A stretch of DNA of 64,000 nt from Yponomeuta sedellus (GCA_934045075.1 OW203734.1:11481516-11545515); one strand, 5' to 3'. Shown: positions 11,955 through 22,839, counted from the stretch's first letter. Numbers and translations are program-made. Notes: generated from the letters alone by a model not told the origin.

Positions 11955-12250
11955 TTTAAATCTATTTAGATGCTGAAAATTCCACCCATGCCGGGATTCG
12001 AACCCGCGACCTCTGGCTATCCGTGCCAGCGCTTTTTCCAACTGAGCTAATGGGCGACTCAACGGCATCAGTGAAATTTCGAACCTCTTCACAATATTCT
12101 TTGTATTACGTACAGGCAGCGACATCTGGTTGAAGTAATTTGCATCACAGCCAGAGGTCGCTGGTTCGAATCCCGGCATGGGTGGATTTTTTTGCCTCTA
12201 AATAGGTTTTTAAAATTGTCCTTAGCACGGGTTAGTGCATTAAAAAGAAT
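11955..12250. repeat. Family A palindromic tRNA-like unit
   Basis: A reverse module with intact A and B boxes (11986-12056) is followed by the spacer GCAGCGACATCTGGTTGAAG and a forward half-module that keeps only the T arm (GGTTCGAATCCCGGCATGGG) and the tail ...GCACGGGTTAGTGCATTAAA. It lies about 175 bases before the 12425 exon. No clear target duplication was seen. Confidence 0.8.
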
Positions 12251-12424
12251 ATAACAATAATTCGTTTATGAAACTATGAGTTTATGGTAGTTATTTCCCT
12301 TCTAAAAGGTGCAATATTTAGTATACCGTTCGATCAACCGTAGCAGTACCAAATGCATACTAAAGATTGTGACCAAAGGTCTACTTTCTTCCTAAATAAC
12401 AATTTTTTTTTTCTTCTCCCCCAG

Positions 12425-12602
12425 ATCTTCGACAATCACTTCCACTTCCATCACAACCACGTGGCGCGGCGCAGTCTCACGCCGGCGCACGCGCATCACG
12501 ACAAGCTGGAGGGAGACGCCAGGGTGCGGTGGGCGCGGCAGCAGAAAGCCTTGTCCAGGAAGAAGAGAGACTATCAGCCTTTACACGAGACAGCCTCTAC
12601 AA
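12425..12602 (+). CDS. Fur1: Fur1 exon: end of prodomain with RKKR site
   Basis: Residues 1-59 plus one base. A strong acceptor (pyrimidine run then CCCAG) precedes ATCTTCGAC; the donor is ACAA|GTAAGG. The stretch IFDNHFHFHHNHVARRSL lines up with the end of the furin prodomain (human ...YHFWHRGVTKRSL). Arg16 matches the internal, pH-triggered second cleavage site and His10 matches the furin pH-sensor His69. The primary self-cleavage site is RKKR48 followed by Asp49. The prodomain chaperones folding and inhibits the enzyme until both cuts are made. Unusual points are the dense histidines (5, 7, 9, 10, 12, 22, 24, 25) and Asn11 where furin has Arg70 at P6 of the internal site. A LINE tail follows about 65 bases after the donor. 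Confidence 0.95.
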
Positions 12603-12659
12603 GTAAGGGTTAACTAGAAATACTATCCCGTACTAGCAAAGTTCTCTTGGAGTTTGTAT

Positions 12660-12925
12660 AAAGGCTATGTTAGAAATTTCACTGCGAGATCGAATCAGGA
12701 ATGAGGAGATTCGCGGAAGAACGCGAGTTACTGATATAGGACGAAGAATTGCTCAGTTGATGGCCGTTGGGACGAATAAGTTATGACTTGGAAACCACGG
12801 ACTGGATACCACAGGCCCTGGTTACGGTGGCGGAGAGTCGCTGGATGCGAACGGCAGACGACCGGAAAGTTTGGAAAACCGTGAGGGAGGTTAATGTAAT
12901 GCAGAGGCGTCAAATGGATTATGAT
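12660..12925 (+). mobile_element. LINE C-terminal fragment, RTE-like
   Basis: The frame from 12667 reads MLEISLRDRIRNEEIRGRTR and VTDIGRRIAQL; further on, after frame breaks, SRWMRTADDRKVWKTVRE appears. These are the typical ends of RTE/BovB-type reverse transcriptases (RIRNE-IR-RT-V-DI and RWMR-A-DR--W). Several frameshifts are present, and 5' domains are missing. It starts about 65 bases after a Fur1 donor. Confidence 0.7.
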
Positions 12926-13700
12926 GACTTGGTGATAAAGGTGAAGACACGAATGTATAATTTAAATCACTTATTCCGGAACTACCCTATCGAAACAATA
13001 CCGGCAAGCTGGTTATTGTTTTTGTGGGTATTTATACTGACGTTCGTCTAAACACACTCCGTAATTTTTGTATACGTGCGTCCAAACCTTCTATTCCGAA
13101 TACAGAGACGAGGATAATAGTCCTCGGTGACATTCCTTTTTTGCGGCTTAGGTTGGTCTACTTAGGCGACGAGATTACGTCACTCAAGGGAACTCGTTAT
13201 TCTCTAAGCACCTGACTGCAATATCCCTTCGCAAACATTCCAGGGGTAGTCCCTAAAAGCGGCGGACATCTGCAAACACGAAAAGACATCAATTTCACCT
13301 GCTTGCTAGTTCACACAATAAATGGGTATTTTACTGAGAGTCTACTATTGTAGGAAGTTGGTAGCACAAAGGCCTTGCACAGAAACAAGAAAATTGCGAA
13401 TAACGCAACTGTAAAAGTTCCTTTTAAATAAAGCTTTTGAGAAATTCCGTTGACATCACAAAGCTAAAACATATGCATTGTATTTGGCTACAAAATCGGA
13501 TGATCTGATTGAATAACAGGACTGAATATTTACAAGTTTTCTTTATGTTGAGGACTTAGTTTCTAACAATTGGTTGAAAGGTGGAAAGTGTCTGCCCTGT
13601 AAGTTCTAGTATCTGGTGATGAGCGGCCCAAAATATATTCACATGACGAGAACTTTAAATGGAAAATAAAAAGTAGGAATAATTTTTATTGTTATATTTA

Positions 13701-13846
13701 CCGGGGGGTGGGCAGCAGCGCCCCCTGCAGTACAATTCCACCGAACTGCGATCCCAACCCGCATGCCCAGCGTGGGGATTACCTTGCGCTATGGCGCTCA
13801 TTTGGTGAGAGCTATGTCTAGCAGTGGACTAATATAGCCTGAAAAA
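13701..13846 (+). repeat. Retroposon 3' end (family I)
   Basis: GGGGGGTGGGCAGCAGCGCC, GTACAATTCCACCGAACTGC and CAGCAGTGGACTAATATAGC match the fuller copy at 25352-25634. It ends with TAGCCTGAAAAAGTA where the other has (GAA)n. It is probably a LINE 3' end. Confidence 0.65.
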
Positions 13847-13975
13847 GTATGGGGCAGATACAAAGTTTAAATAGCTGTGAGAAAGTTATCGGCCATGCGA
13901 ATTGAAAGCGTACGCAAAATATTTGAAAGATTAGACATTTGTCGCATAATATTTCACAACTCTCACAAAGTCGTC

Positions 13976-14902
13976 TGCGCAAAACGTTGTGCTCTCCAGC
14001 AACCCCATAGTCTATTTTCACAAACTTGAATTCATAAAATCGTTGTACATAATAAGTACTTAATTAGTACTTATCAGAAATAAATAGTGCTTTCATAGCA
14101 TGCTAGTACATTTAAATTTAATTTGGGGTTGCTGGAGAGGTTCTCTGCAGCAACCCCAATATTAAAATAATGGAATTTGGACAATTAAACCTACCTAATT
14201 GAAAGAACTATAGCTGAAAAAAATTGTACTGACATATTTAATAACAATATACGATCTGGAATCGAGTTAGTGCTCATTGAGTGGTTTACATTGATGCAAA
14301 CAAATATACAAGGTGTTCACGAATAAGCTGAAAATGAGAGAACCGTTTCTTTGAAATTACCAACATAGTCATTTAAAAATGTAATAAAAAATGTAGCTTA
14401 AAAAAAATCTTTCGCTATTCTATACAAATCTGCCGGGTTACTTTACCAATTCTCTTATTTGAATGGTGACAGAATGGTATGTCAGTGGTTGTTGTTTTGC
14501 ATTTCATTGCCGTTTTTGACAGGGCAAATCGGACAACAGTCAACCAAAACCAGCAACGAACTAAAATCATCCATACTATTACTATCCTATTGTTCCATTT
14601 TTAAAGGAGAATTGACTTCCAGATCGTATATTGTTATTAAATATGTCAGTACATTTTTTTTTAGCTATAGTTCTTTCAATTAGGTAGGTTTAATTGTCCA
14701 AATTCCATTATTTTAATATTGGGGTGGCTGCAGAGAACCTCTCCAGCAACCCCAAATTAAATTTAAATGTACTAGCTTGCTATGAAAGCACTATTTATTT
14801 CTGATAAGTACTAATTAAGTACTTATTATGTACAACGATTTTATGAATTCAAGTTTGTGAAAATAGACTATGGGGTTGCTCGAGAGCACAACGTTGCGCA
14901 AA
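13976..14902. mobile_element. 926 bp inverted repeat
   Basis: Left arm about 13976-14221, right arm about 14664-14902, spacer about 440 bases. The arms match almost base for base, from CAACGTTGTGCTC... through ATAAGTACTTAATTAGTACT to AAAGAACTATAGCT. Inside each arm a second small hairpin is made by TTGGGGTTGCTG and CAGCAACCCCAA. No coding sequence is seen in the spacer. It lies in the Fur1 intron between exons 12425 and 15527. Confidence 0.85.
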
Positions 14903-15526
14903 CTTGCTCGTAAATTTCGCTCTCTTTGAGTTGTTCTAATATCGCATGGTAATTACAATCCGACTTTTTATGTAGAATTCAAGACAAACGACTTAAAGTC
15001 GTAAACGAATTATTTGCTAATGAAGTGGCAATTGGCTCCCTGGTACCGTAACATTCGGATAAAGAGTAGGTCAATGTATTAATCCAAGATAGGGCTGCCA
15101 ATCCGTTAAGCAACTGACAAGTGATTTTATTACACTTTATACAGACATCTAGATAGCGGAATGCTGTGTAGTACTTAGGGCATATTTTAGATGGTGTGAA
15201 CTCCAGTAGATCTAACCCTAGAAACATTTTGAAAGACAGAAAGATATTATTGGAATAAATGAAAACGTCACTAGCAAGACATACCACTGTGGCAAGCACA
15301 TGTCAACTCTGCGCGCGCACTACAAACTCCAACATTCCTGCATCGCGCAATCTAAGTGTTTCAATGACATACCATAAATATTACGTCCGGCTAACAATAG
15401 TCGGACCGGCCGTCCCCAGGCATACGATCTGCCTGGAGGGAAATCTCCCTTTATAGTGGAAGAGCACGATCACCCGCTCTTCCCTATACCACTGCATTGC
15501 GTTACTGATCTCCATTGTTTTTCCAG

Positions 15527-15684
15527 CTGATTTCTCCCCTTTGGAGACGCCGTCGCCGTCGTCTGCCACGAAAAGAGACACCGGCTCGAAGAGAGACGTG
15601 CCGTCCCGTGTGAAAGGCCGGCCACGTGCCGCCGACTCCAAGTTCCAACTCAACGACCCCAAATGGCCACACATGTGGTATCTG
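15527..15684 (+). CDS. Fur1: Fur1 exon: basic linker and start of catalytic domain
   Basis: Residues 60-112, acceptor TTTTTCCAG, donor CTG|GTAAGT. It starts by completing a split Thr codon and ends in phase 0. The last part, NDPKWPHMWYL, is the conserved start of the convertase catalytic domain (NDPKFPQQWYL in furin). Before it lies a Pro/Ser-rich, basic linker with KR pairs at 75-76 and 81-82 and further basic pairs near 87-93. About 54 residues separate the RKKR48 cut from NDPKW, against roughly 7 in human furin, so the mature N-terminus carries a long extension that may be trimmed further. A (CT)n microsatellite begins about 25 nt after the donor. Confidence 0.95.
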
Positions 15685-15707
15685 GTAAGTTTGTTCTCGC
15701 AGTGGCC

Positions 15708-15709
<2 letters not shown>

Positions 15710-15739
<30 letters not shown>

Positions 15740-15750
15740 TTCATTACCTG
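15710..15750 (+). repeat. (CT)n microsatellite
   Basis: An almost pure CT run begins about 25 bases after the donor at 15684. Open frames of alternating Arg/Glu or Ser/Leu across it are artefacts. Confidence 0.9.
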
Positions 15751-15805
15751 AGAAGGATCTATATACCCTTTCATTTTTAGAGTGCCGTACAGTCGCGTGC
15801 ACTAT

Positions 15806-16050
15806 CGTTATCAACCCTTGTATGTCCCCACTGCTGGGGCACGGCTCTCTTCCTGCATCGCAGGAAAGTTAGGCCATACTCCACCACGGGGGCCAAGTCC
15901 GGGTTGGTGGAGGATTGTAAGACAGTGGCCGGGCCTTACTGTCAGAAATTATCAAGCCGCCCATAAGGCCTCTGACATGGCTTAACGACTGCCATTGCAT
16001 GACAGCCGGCACCAACGTCTTAACGTGCCTTGCGAAGCACGGAAGCGCGT
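15806..16050 (-). repeat. 5S-derived SINE (family E1) body
   Basis: It reads ATCAACCCTTGTATGTCCCC...GCCGGCACCAACG...GAAGCACGGAAGCG, the reverse of the E body and 3' end. The 5S head is lost. Confidence 0.78.
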
Positions 16051-16159
16051 GCACTAACATTTATGCATTGCAGTACCTTGTGAAGAAAATTGTCAATTTC
16101 TCATACATCAGGCTAGAAGTGGTTAACGTGACAAGGTTCTAACGTGATTACATTTTGTG

Positions 16160-16520
16160 CACATGACTGTACATGAAAAGGAAAAAACGAAACCCTCTAG
16201 GATCACTTTGTTGTCCGTCCGTCTGTTTGTCTGTCAAGACCCTTTATCTTAAGAACGCGTAGAGGTATTGAATTAAAATTAAACGCATATCCTTAAGTCT
16301 ACAGCCCCTTGAAGCCGTGAGAAAACAAAACTTCTAAATGAACGTAATTAAAAGATACGGCCGTTGATACCGAAAAAAAAAACGTATTATATTTCGACAC
16401 TCGAGGCAAAATAGTAAGGTACTTTCCGTTTATCTTGAACTATGAAATTTGGCAAGTGGCAAGCTCATAAGAGCTTATAAACTAAGAATAGGGACAAGTC
16501 TGACAACTGTGCATTGATAA
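16160..16520. repeat. Probable old interspersed repeat
   Basis: CCGTCCGTCTGTTTGTCTGT followed by TTATCTTAAGAACGCGTAGA and TACTTTCCGTTTATCTTGAA resembles a common lepidopteran interspersed repeat. It has no coding capacity. Its limits are unclear. Confidence 0.4.
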
Positions 16521-17214
16521 TCAAATCATAAATTAATTAGTCTTCGAAGTACGGGAAAAGGTCGAAAAAACTGCGAAGCTCGATTCCTAAACTATTTAGA
16601 ACATGTTTTTCCTCTATTCTTACCTAAAAAAGGTGCCTCGTTAATCTAGCAGTGACACGTTTCATTACAGACTTTTACTTTTGTTGTACTTCTTATTGGT
16701 TACCATATTGTTAGAATACTTTCGGGGCTTCATCGCGTAGTAATTTATTGCTATTTTACCTCGACGTTTCGACGACGTTACAGTCATCGTGGTCACAAGA
16801 AGACTGATGGCTGGTACCCGTTCCCATCTTCGGTTGATAAGGTTTCAGACTACCCTCAATAAGCCATCACAAAGCACATTAGGGTTGCGACACACTACAC
16901 TGACAATGTTGGACGATAAGCCATGCTAATTTTTTCGACTCGAACACTTCTTGATGACCGGATCCCACGTTTGCGACGGTTTGAAACCACATTCCCGATT
17001 GAGATTTTTGTGTTTCCTAATTTAAACCGCTTCACGCACAATTCGGCTATAATAATGGCGATCGTTGGAAAGTCGCGAAAGTTTAAAATATGGTTACCAT
17101 ATTACAGGGCATCAGGGTTTGGACCAGGGCAAGTGATATTGTTGTGTGGATGTTACGTTACTTTATTCACTGGCGCAGAAAGCAGAGAATTTAAAATATC
17201 TGCAACGACTTACC

Positions 17215-17720
17215 GGAATTACGAAAACGATCGCCCGCCTAATTCATTTAAACTACGGATTTTCCTTAAGTGAAAAACTAGCGCCCTTTAATTGTACCTA
17301 CATACATACATAACCTCACGCCTGTATCCCAGAGGGGTAGGCAGAGACCAGGGACTGGCACTTGCCACGATACTGACAGATCATTTTCGCTTCATCAACG
17401 TTCATAAGTCGTTGCATGCACGCACGCCGGTTCCGGGTACTTTTATCTTTCCCTTTGCTTATACAATAATAACATAATATAATAATAAATTGTACCTTTA
17501 TTTATAAGAGTACAATAAACACTGTCGAAGATCGAAACTCAACCATCCTTAGGAACATCTTGATAGACAGAAAGTCATTTATTGGAATAAATGAAAACAT
17601 CACAAGCAAAACGATCGCTCGCCTATTTCATTTATAACTACGGAGTTTCAGGTAGCGAAAAACTTTCGTTCTTTTATTGTATCTGTATTTGTAAGAGTAC
17701 AATAAACACTGTCGTCCACG
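17215..17720 (+). repeat. Tandem ~100-150 bp duplication, one copy interrupted
   Basis: Copy 1 (17222-17290 plus 17498-17525) and copy 2 (17612-17718) share AAACGATCGC-CGCCTA, TTCATTT-AACTACGGA and AAGAGTACAATAAACACTGT. Copy 1 is split by the family J insertion at 17300-17487. No product was recognised. Confidence 0.7.
17300..17487 (+). repeat. Family J retroposon with 10 bp TSD
   Basis: AATTGTACCT flanks it at 17290-17299 and 17488-17497. One end is (ACAT)n, the other AT-rich (ATAATAATAA). It shares CGCCTGTATCCCAGAGGGGT with other J copies. The 188 bp unit is non-coding. Confidence 0.82.
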
Positions 17721-17999
17721 TGTCAAAATTTGTTGATGTCCCACGCACACAGGCTGAGCTAATTTTCCGGGCGACTTCGGAGCTTTTGAATGGTGAAATA
17801 TTAATTTGTAATCAACTCTCAATGAGAATGGCGGATGTTATGGAGCTGAACAACTTTTGATAAGCGTTCCTTCTGGTTTGCCGCGCTTATTTTGCGCGTT
17901 GGTTCGGTTTGGCGCATCTTAGTCAAGGATACCATGGTTTCTTTTGTTTCGGGACATTTTTCCAATACAAAAGTTTAAGTAGGAGATAGATCATGAAGG

Positions 18000-18960
18000 G
18001 CGACGAGAGTTATATTTTAAAATCGTATTTGATAATGATTAATTTTATTCTTCGGAGTAAGAATAATTTAAGTTTCTTGCCAATTTTTTTGAACAAAAAA
18101 CAATAAAGACGTAGCATTAGACCGATTCGTTAACAGCGTACACAGGAAGAATAGAAGGAAGAGAGAATAGAATAGCAAGAAAAGAATATAATAGAATATT
18201 GCATTAGAAAGATACGAAAAGGCGGTGTGGGGACGTCCCAGGTTACAGAATGAAACCTCTAAGCAATGTAGGTCAAGTGAATTAAGCTCCCGTACCGGGC
18301 TAAAGTAGCGTATGTTACCAGGGCAAGCAACAGTGTAATATTTTTGTAATGTAATATATAAAAATCTGGTTTCTATGATTTTTTTGTGTATATTTGATCG
18401 TTTAGAGCCTACGACCTATTGTAAGCTAAATTATATGCCAAAACAACGTTTGCCAGGTCAGCCAGTATTATGATTTGCAATATTGTCATATTTAATTTTA
18501 TTGAATTGAATAAACATTACCCGTTTGTTGATAATTTGACGCGTAAACTTGATAATAATTGAGTAATAAGCTTGCTAAATAACACGCATTTAATAAATCT
18601 AGTCGATCCGTAACACAGAATACGGGTGTGGGGCTAGATTGCTGGTCATCCTACAAAAAGCGAAGTTCAATTTTCCCGAGCCGGTGTTCATAACGCGCCT
18701 CTTAAAATATTGACAAGGTCGGAATGCTCCGGATGGAGTTTATTCGGATGTTCTGAACGTCCCGAGGCCCAGAAAAACTTTCCAATAACTTGTCGGTGTT
18801 GTAAATTGGGGAATCCACAGGGATTCGATTCGAGAAATCGCAGAGAACGACGGTTTTGTTTCTAGTGCACTAGATTAAAAGTTTTCCCCGCGCCAATCGC
18901 GTAATTCCTAGCGTAATTATAAGCAGAAATGTGGAAACGCACACGCTCTCTGGTGTTAAG
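18000..18960. other. Intronic sequence, nothing recognised
   Basis: No exon or familiar repeat was seen. The part 18650-18900 is richer in GC and CpG than its surroundings and shows no family similarity, so it could be low-copy sequence. Confidence 0.4.
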
Positions 18961-19013
18961 GGCGCTTATTACAGCTCAGGACATCCCGTACAAATTTGCT
19001 GATTTACGTTACT

Positions 19014-19062
19014 TTGAAAATAAACAAAGTCATAGGCATGTGCCTATGACGTTGTTTATTTT
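19014..19062. repeat. Short near-perfect hairpin
   Basis: AAAATAAACAAAGTCATAGG pairs with the reverse CCTATGACGTTGTTTATTTT across a 4-base loop. Immediately downstream, AAAATAAACAAAGTCAT repeats once more at 19073. It sits beside a family B body fragment. Confidence 0.75.
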
Positions 19063-19139
19063 GCATCGGGAGCAAAATAAACAAAGTCATCCGCACTGGG
19101 GGTCGGACCTGGGTCCACGCTTCCGAGTCCACTGTGCCA

Positions 19140-19365
19140 CCGCTTGTGGAGAAGGAAAACATAGTAAGAAAACCCGTGGCTTGGTCGACTAAGCTGTCAG
19201 GATGGTATAGGTGCCGGGCACGCAAACTCCATCTAAAAAACAATGTTCGAGGCATTGCAGCGTCCTAATGGTCCGTTCACCCATCTAGTGTAAAGGTGCC
19301 ACTTGTACAGTGGCACCTGTCATTTATACAGCGTGTGGATGAAAAGGCTAAAGTTATTATTATGC
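19140..19365 (+). repeat. Family B SINE body fragment
   Basis: GTCAGGATGGTATAGGTGCC and TGGTCCGTTCACCCATCTAG match the full copy at 2876. The tRNA head is not recognisable; the end shows TTATTATTATG. Confidence 0.72.
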
Positions 19366-20689
19366 TCTGAGAATTAGGTGTGCTTTTATTGTTTGCAAAT
19401 AGGGTTGAACTTCCTTAATTACGTGATAAAAAGTTGACAGCTAAATTAAAGATAACTATGCTATACGATTAATTCATATATCGTCAAAAAAAAAGCGCCT
19501 TATATGACAGTTTAAAGCTCCAGTACATCCATTCAATGTGTGTCCTCTGTTTTTATTCATTTTGTGGCAGAGACGGCCATAAAAACGTTTTCGTTGTTAA
19601 TTATTTATTTATTTCTTCAGTGGTCGTATTTTTTATTTGTCCCAAAACTTGGGAATTACTTCTGAAGTGTCCTTCATTTGACGAAGGAAGTCGTGCCGCA
19701 TTATTTTGTCGCATAACTTGGACCTTTTTGGTAAACTAACTACTTTAACTTTTTAACAACAGCTTCTTATTTTTTTGCCAAATGAATACAACAGTCGTCC
19801 AGCCAGAATGTTTTATTTCTGTGAAAAGTTTATACGAACACAGCTTTAAGTGTGTAAGTGGCTCAGATGTCGAGCTGCTAGACCATAAAAAAGTTAAACA
19901 TTTAGTTTGTAAGCTTTATCACAGAGGTTGTGTTTATTGCTAAGTGGTAGGCTTCACGATAGTAGATAGTAGTCCCAGTGTTATTATTGATACGGTAATT
20001 GCCGTAATATACGGTAATTCATTGATGATTTTTCTAATATACGGTATACGGCAGGATTTCGACTACCGTATCATATAATACGGCAATTCAAGTCCAACAT
20101 GCTCGTAAGCTTAAAACAAAAAAATACTATAAACGAAACGTAATGTGTCCGATTTTCGGGATTTCCCAAAGAAAATTTTCCTACTGACATAAATTGAACT
20201 AGATGTCTCATGCAATCTCTTTTATATGTCCTACTCTTAGCTAAACAAGCTATTCGAAATCAAGGCGGTTGCACAAAATTTCAATTGTCAGGAGATATGC
20301 TTATCAAAATGAAAAGCAAAGAAAAATATTCATTGCACAAACAGTGTATTACCAACATATAGGATGAAGAAAATATAGAAAGTTGAAAATGTACTTATTA
20401 TTTTTGTTCAATCAATAATTATTCAATTAAAAGATAATACGGCAGATCTGCGATTTTTTTTTCATTAATACGGCAATTTGAAGGTTTAGATACGGCAACC
20501 CAGATTTTGACGATAATAACACTGAGTAGTCCGAACTTTTGTTTCACGAGCGATGTAATCTTTGGTACGTTATACAATGATAGAGAACACTGTATATAGT
20601 TAGATACTTCAGTTAGTGTCAAATCCATTTAAATTTAATAATAAAATTTACAAAACAAGTCTATTTAATAGAACAATATGACACAATAT

Positions 20690-20945
20690 GAGGAAACCTG
20701 CGTGTCTGAGGTGTTTAAATACCTCAGCGCTTAATATTGTCCATCCGCGTTGGGCACGCGTGGTAATTGTGTCCATATTCTCTTTCTTTCATAACCCACC
20801 AACCCGGACATGGAACCCGGAACTGCGATGCAGGAAAAGACTCGTGCCTCAGTAGTGGGGACGTACAAGGGTTAATATCGATCCTCTCGCTGGGAGAAGG
20901 TCTGTGCCCTGCAGTGGGAGTTTTCTAGGCTACATAAAAATACAC
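20690..20945 (+). repeat. Family B SINE with a family E insertion
   Basis: The body GAGGAAACCTGCGTGTCTGA... and GTGCCCTGCAGTGGGAG is broken at 20797-20880 by CCACCAACCCGGACATGG... to AAGGGTTAATATCG, a 5' truncated family E copy. The TSD is not clear. Confidence 0.7.
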
Positions 20946-21109
20946 AATACAACATAATACAATAATTTATCATTATTTTGACACCTGCCGAATAGCATTT
21001 AGTTTCTTTTATTGTAGCGTCAAAATTTCTTTTAAAAATTTAAAAGTAGTAGAACAACATTTACTCTAACTTGGCCGAGTTTCATAAAACCACAAGTCGT
21101 AGTTTATTG

Positions 21110-21195
21110 TAACAATTCGATGTACATTGCGTGGTAGTCTACTTATTAATCTGTCGGATAATGTAATTTGCAATGTACATCGAGTTGTCATAGTA
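21110..21195. repeat. Short inverted repeat
   Basis: CAATTCGATGTACATTGC and GCAATGTACATCGAGTTG form 18 bp arms around a 49-base loop. It may be a small MITE remnant. Confidence 0.6.
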
Positions 21196-21328
21196 AAACA
21201 CGAATGTAGTAAAGGGATTTCAAAACATGCCTGGGGCCTAAGCATGTTTTCGAATCCCATCCTAAATAATCCTCCTCTGTTTTCGTAGTCGGATGAAATT
21301 TGATTTTAAATTAATCCGAACCTGTTTG

Positions 21329-21682
21329 AAGCGCTCGTGCCCTAGGCGAACCGAGTGATTGGAATCAATCACTTGAGTTAAGCAACAACAAGCGCGGTCA
21401 GGTGCAGAGCGGGTGACCGTCCCAAGACCACCGATAGTGACATTTTTCCGAGCGCAAGCCGTTGCCGTTGGTGCCGGCTGTCATGCAATGGCAGTCGTTA
21501 ATCCATGTCAGAGGCCCTATGGGCGGCTGTCTTACATTCCTCCACCAACTGTCTTCTCCCGCCACTGTCTTACATTCCTCCACCAACCCGGACTTGGCCC
21601 CCGTGGTGGAGTATGGCCTAACCTTCCTGCGACGCAGGAAGAGACCCGTGCCCCAGCAGTATGAACATACAAGGGTTGATAA
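21329..21682 (+). repeat. Full 5S-derived SINE (family E1) at splice acceptor
   Basis: It has the 5S-like head (GAGTTAAGCAACAACAAGCG, GCGGTCAGGTGCAGAGC, GGGTGACCG), the body and the end AAGGGTTGATAA. CGAACCTGTTTG flanks it at 21317-21328 and 21683-21694, a perfect 12 bp target duplication. The second copy runs into TTGCAG and the Fur1 exon at 21701. An internal duplication of CTTACATTCCTCCACCAAC is present. Confidence 0.92.
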
Positions 21683-21700
21683 CGAACCTGTTTGTTGCAG

Positions 21701-21829
21701 AACCGCGGTGGAGGCCTCGATATGAACGTGATCCCGGCGTGGCGGGAAGGCATCACGGGACGCGGCGTCGTCGTCACAATCTTGGACGACGGACTAGAGA
21801 CCGACCATCCTGATCTGTTCGCCAATTAT
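21701..21829 (+). CDS. Fur1: Fur1 exon: catalytic Asp
   Basis: Residues 113-155, exactly 43 codons, phase 0 at both ends. Acceptor TTTGTTGCAG, donor TAT|GTAAGT. It holds [14 protein letters not shown] and [12 protein letters not shown]; Asp141 (21785-21787) is the catalytic aspartate of the subtilisin triad. HPDL follows as in other convertases. The exon sits 6 bases downstream of a 12 bp target duplication made by a 5S-derived SINE inserted at 21329-21682, so its splice acceptor region was partly rebuilt by that insertion. Confidence 0.97.
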
Positions 21830-22194
21830 GTAAGTACTAGTTTTGCCCGCGACTTGTGCGATTGAAGAAACTCACGAACTAAAGCGGCCGTGGTGGTAAT
21901 TTAATGCAAGTAAAGTATCATTTATTCATGTATATCGGTATTTGAATAAAACAGGAATAAACGTCCTGTTAAGTGTTTCGTGTGCAATTAAATATAATAA
22001 CAGTAAACGAAATGTCAGTATATAAATATTTTTTTTATTTATATTTTTTTTATTTATTAAGTTTTTCAACAGACGCACACTTTACAAATATAGACTGAGT
22101 TTTAGTATTTTTGACACTAATATTTGTCGAACCAACGCAATCTAATCGCGTTTTGCAGTTTTCGCGTAATTTTGAACTAACATTGTCCAATATT

Positions 22195-22480
22195 AAAAAT
22201 CTGTTTAGAGGCTAAAAATTCCACCCATGCCGGGACTCAAACCCGCGACCTAACTAACCGTGCTAACCGTGCCAGCGCTCTCCCAACTGAGCTAATGGGC
22301 TAGTACCGGCTTCAGCGAAATTTCGAACCTCTTTACAATATTCTCTGTATTATTTATCGTCAGTTGGGAGAGCCCTGGCACGGTTAGCCAGAGGTCGCGG
22401 GATTGAGTCCCGGCAAGGGTGGATTTTAAGCCTCTATATAGGTTTTTAAAATTGTCCATAGCACGGGTTAGTGCAACAAA
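22195..22480. repeat. Family A palindromic tRNA-like unit
   Basis: A reverse module (22223-22299, with a 12-base internal duplication CTAACCGTG) faces a forward module (22366-22423). The outer ends are the family tail AACAATTTTAAAA... type. No clear target duplication. Confidence 0.8.
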
Positions 22481-22494
22481 AGAAAGAATATTGC

Positions 22495-22562
22495 TCTATA
22501 TTCCATATACTCAAGTCTGTATCCTGGAGGGGTAAGCGGAGGTCAGGTTTTGCCACTCAATT
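22495..22562 (+). repeat. Family J fragment
   Basis: CTGTATCCTGGAGGGGTAAG and TCAGGTTTTGCCACT match the start of the J copies. It is truncated. Confidence 0.55.
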
Positions 22563-22839
22563 GAACTGAAATTTATTTCGAACGGAATCATATGAAATGT
22601 GTCTCCAGGAAAAGGCGTACAGTCATACGATTTGTGGAAAATATTTTTGTTAAAACTCTTCGTCTCACTTACCCATGAAATCTAGCGTAATGTAAGCTGG
22701 GCATTAAATATTAATTTTCTTAAGCGCTCACAAGTGTTATATATACCTATTACCGTAGCGGTTGAACCCAAGGGACTTATAGCCGTACTACGTATTCCCT
22801 AGCTTTCTAGCGAGAAATGTAAGTGCTTATTATTATTTA

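Noticed and set aside
15502..15774. Arg/Glu-repeat protein on the - strand
   Set aside because: Created by the (CT)n microsatellite and the antisense of an exon.
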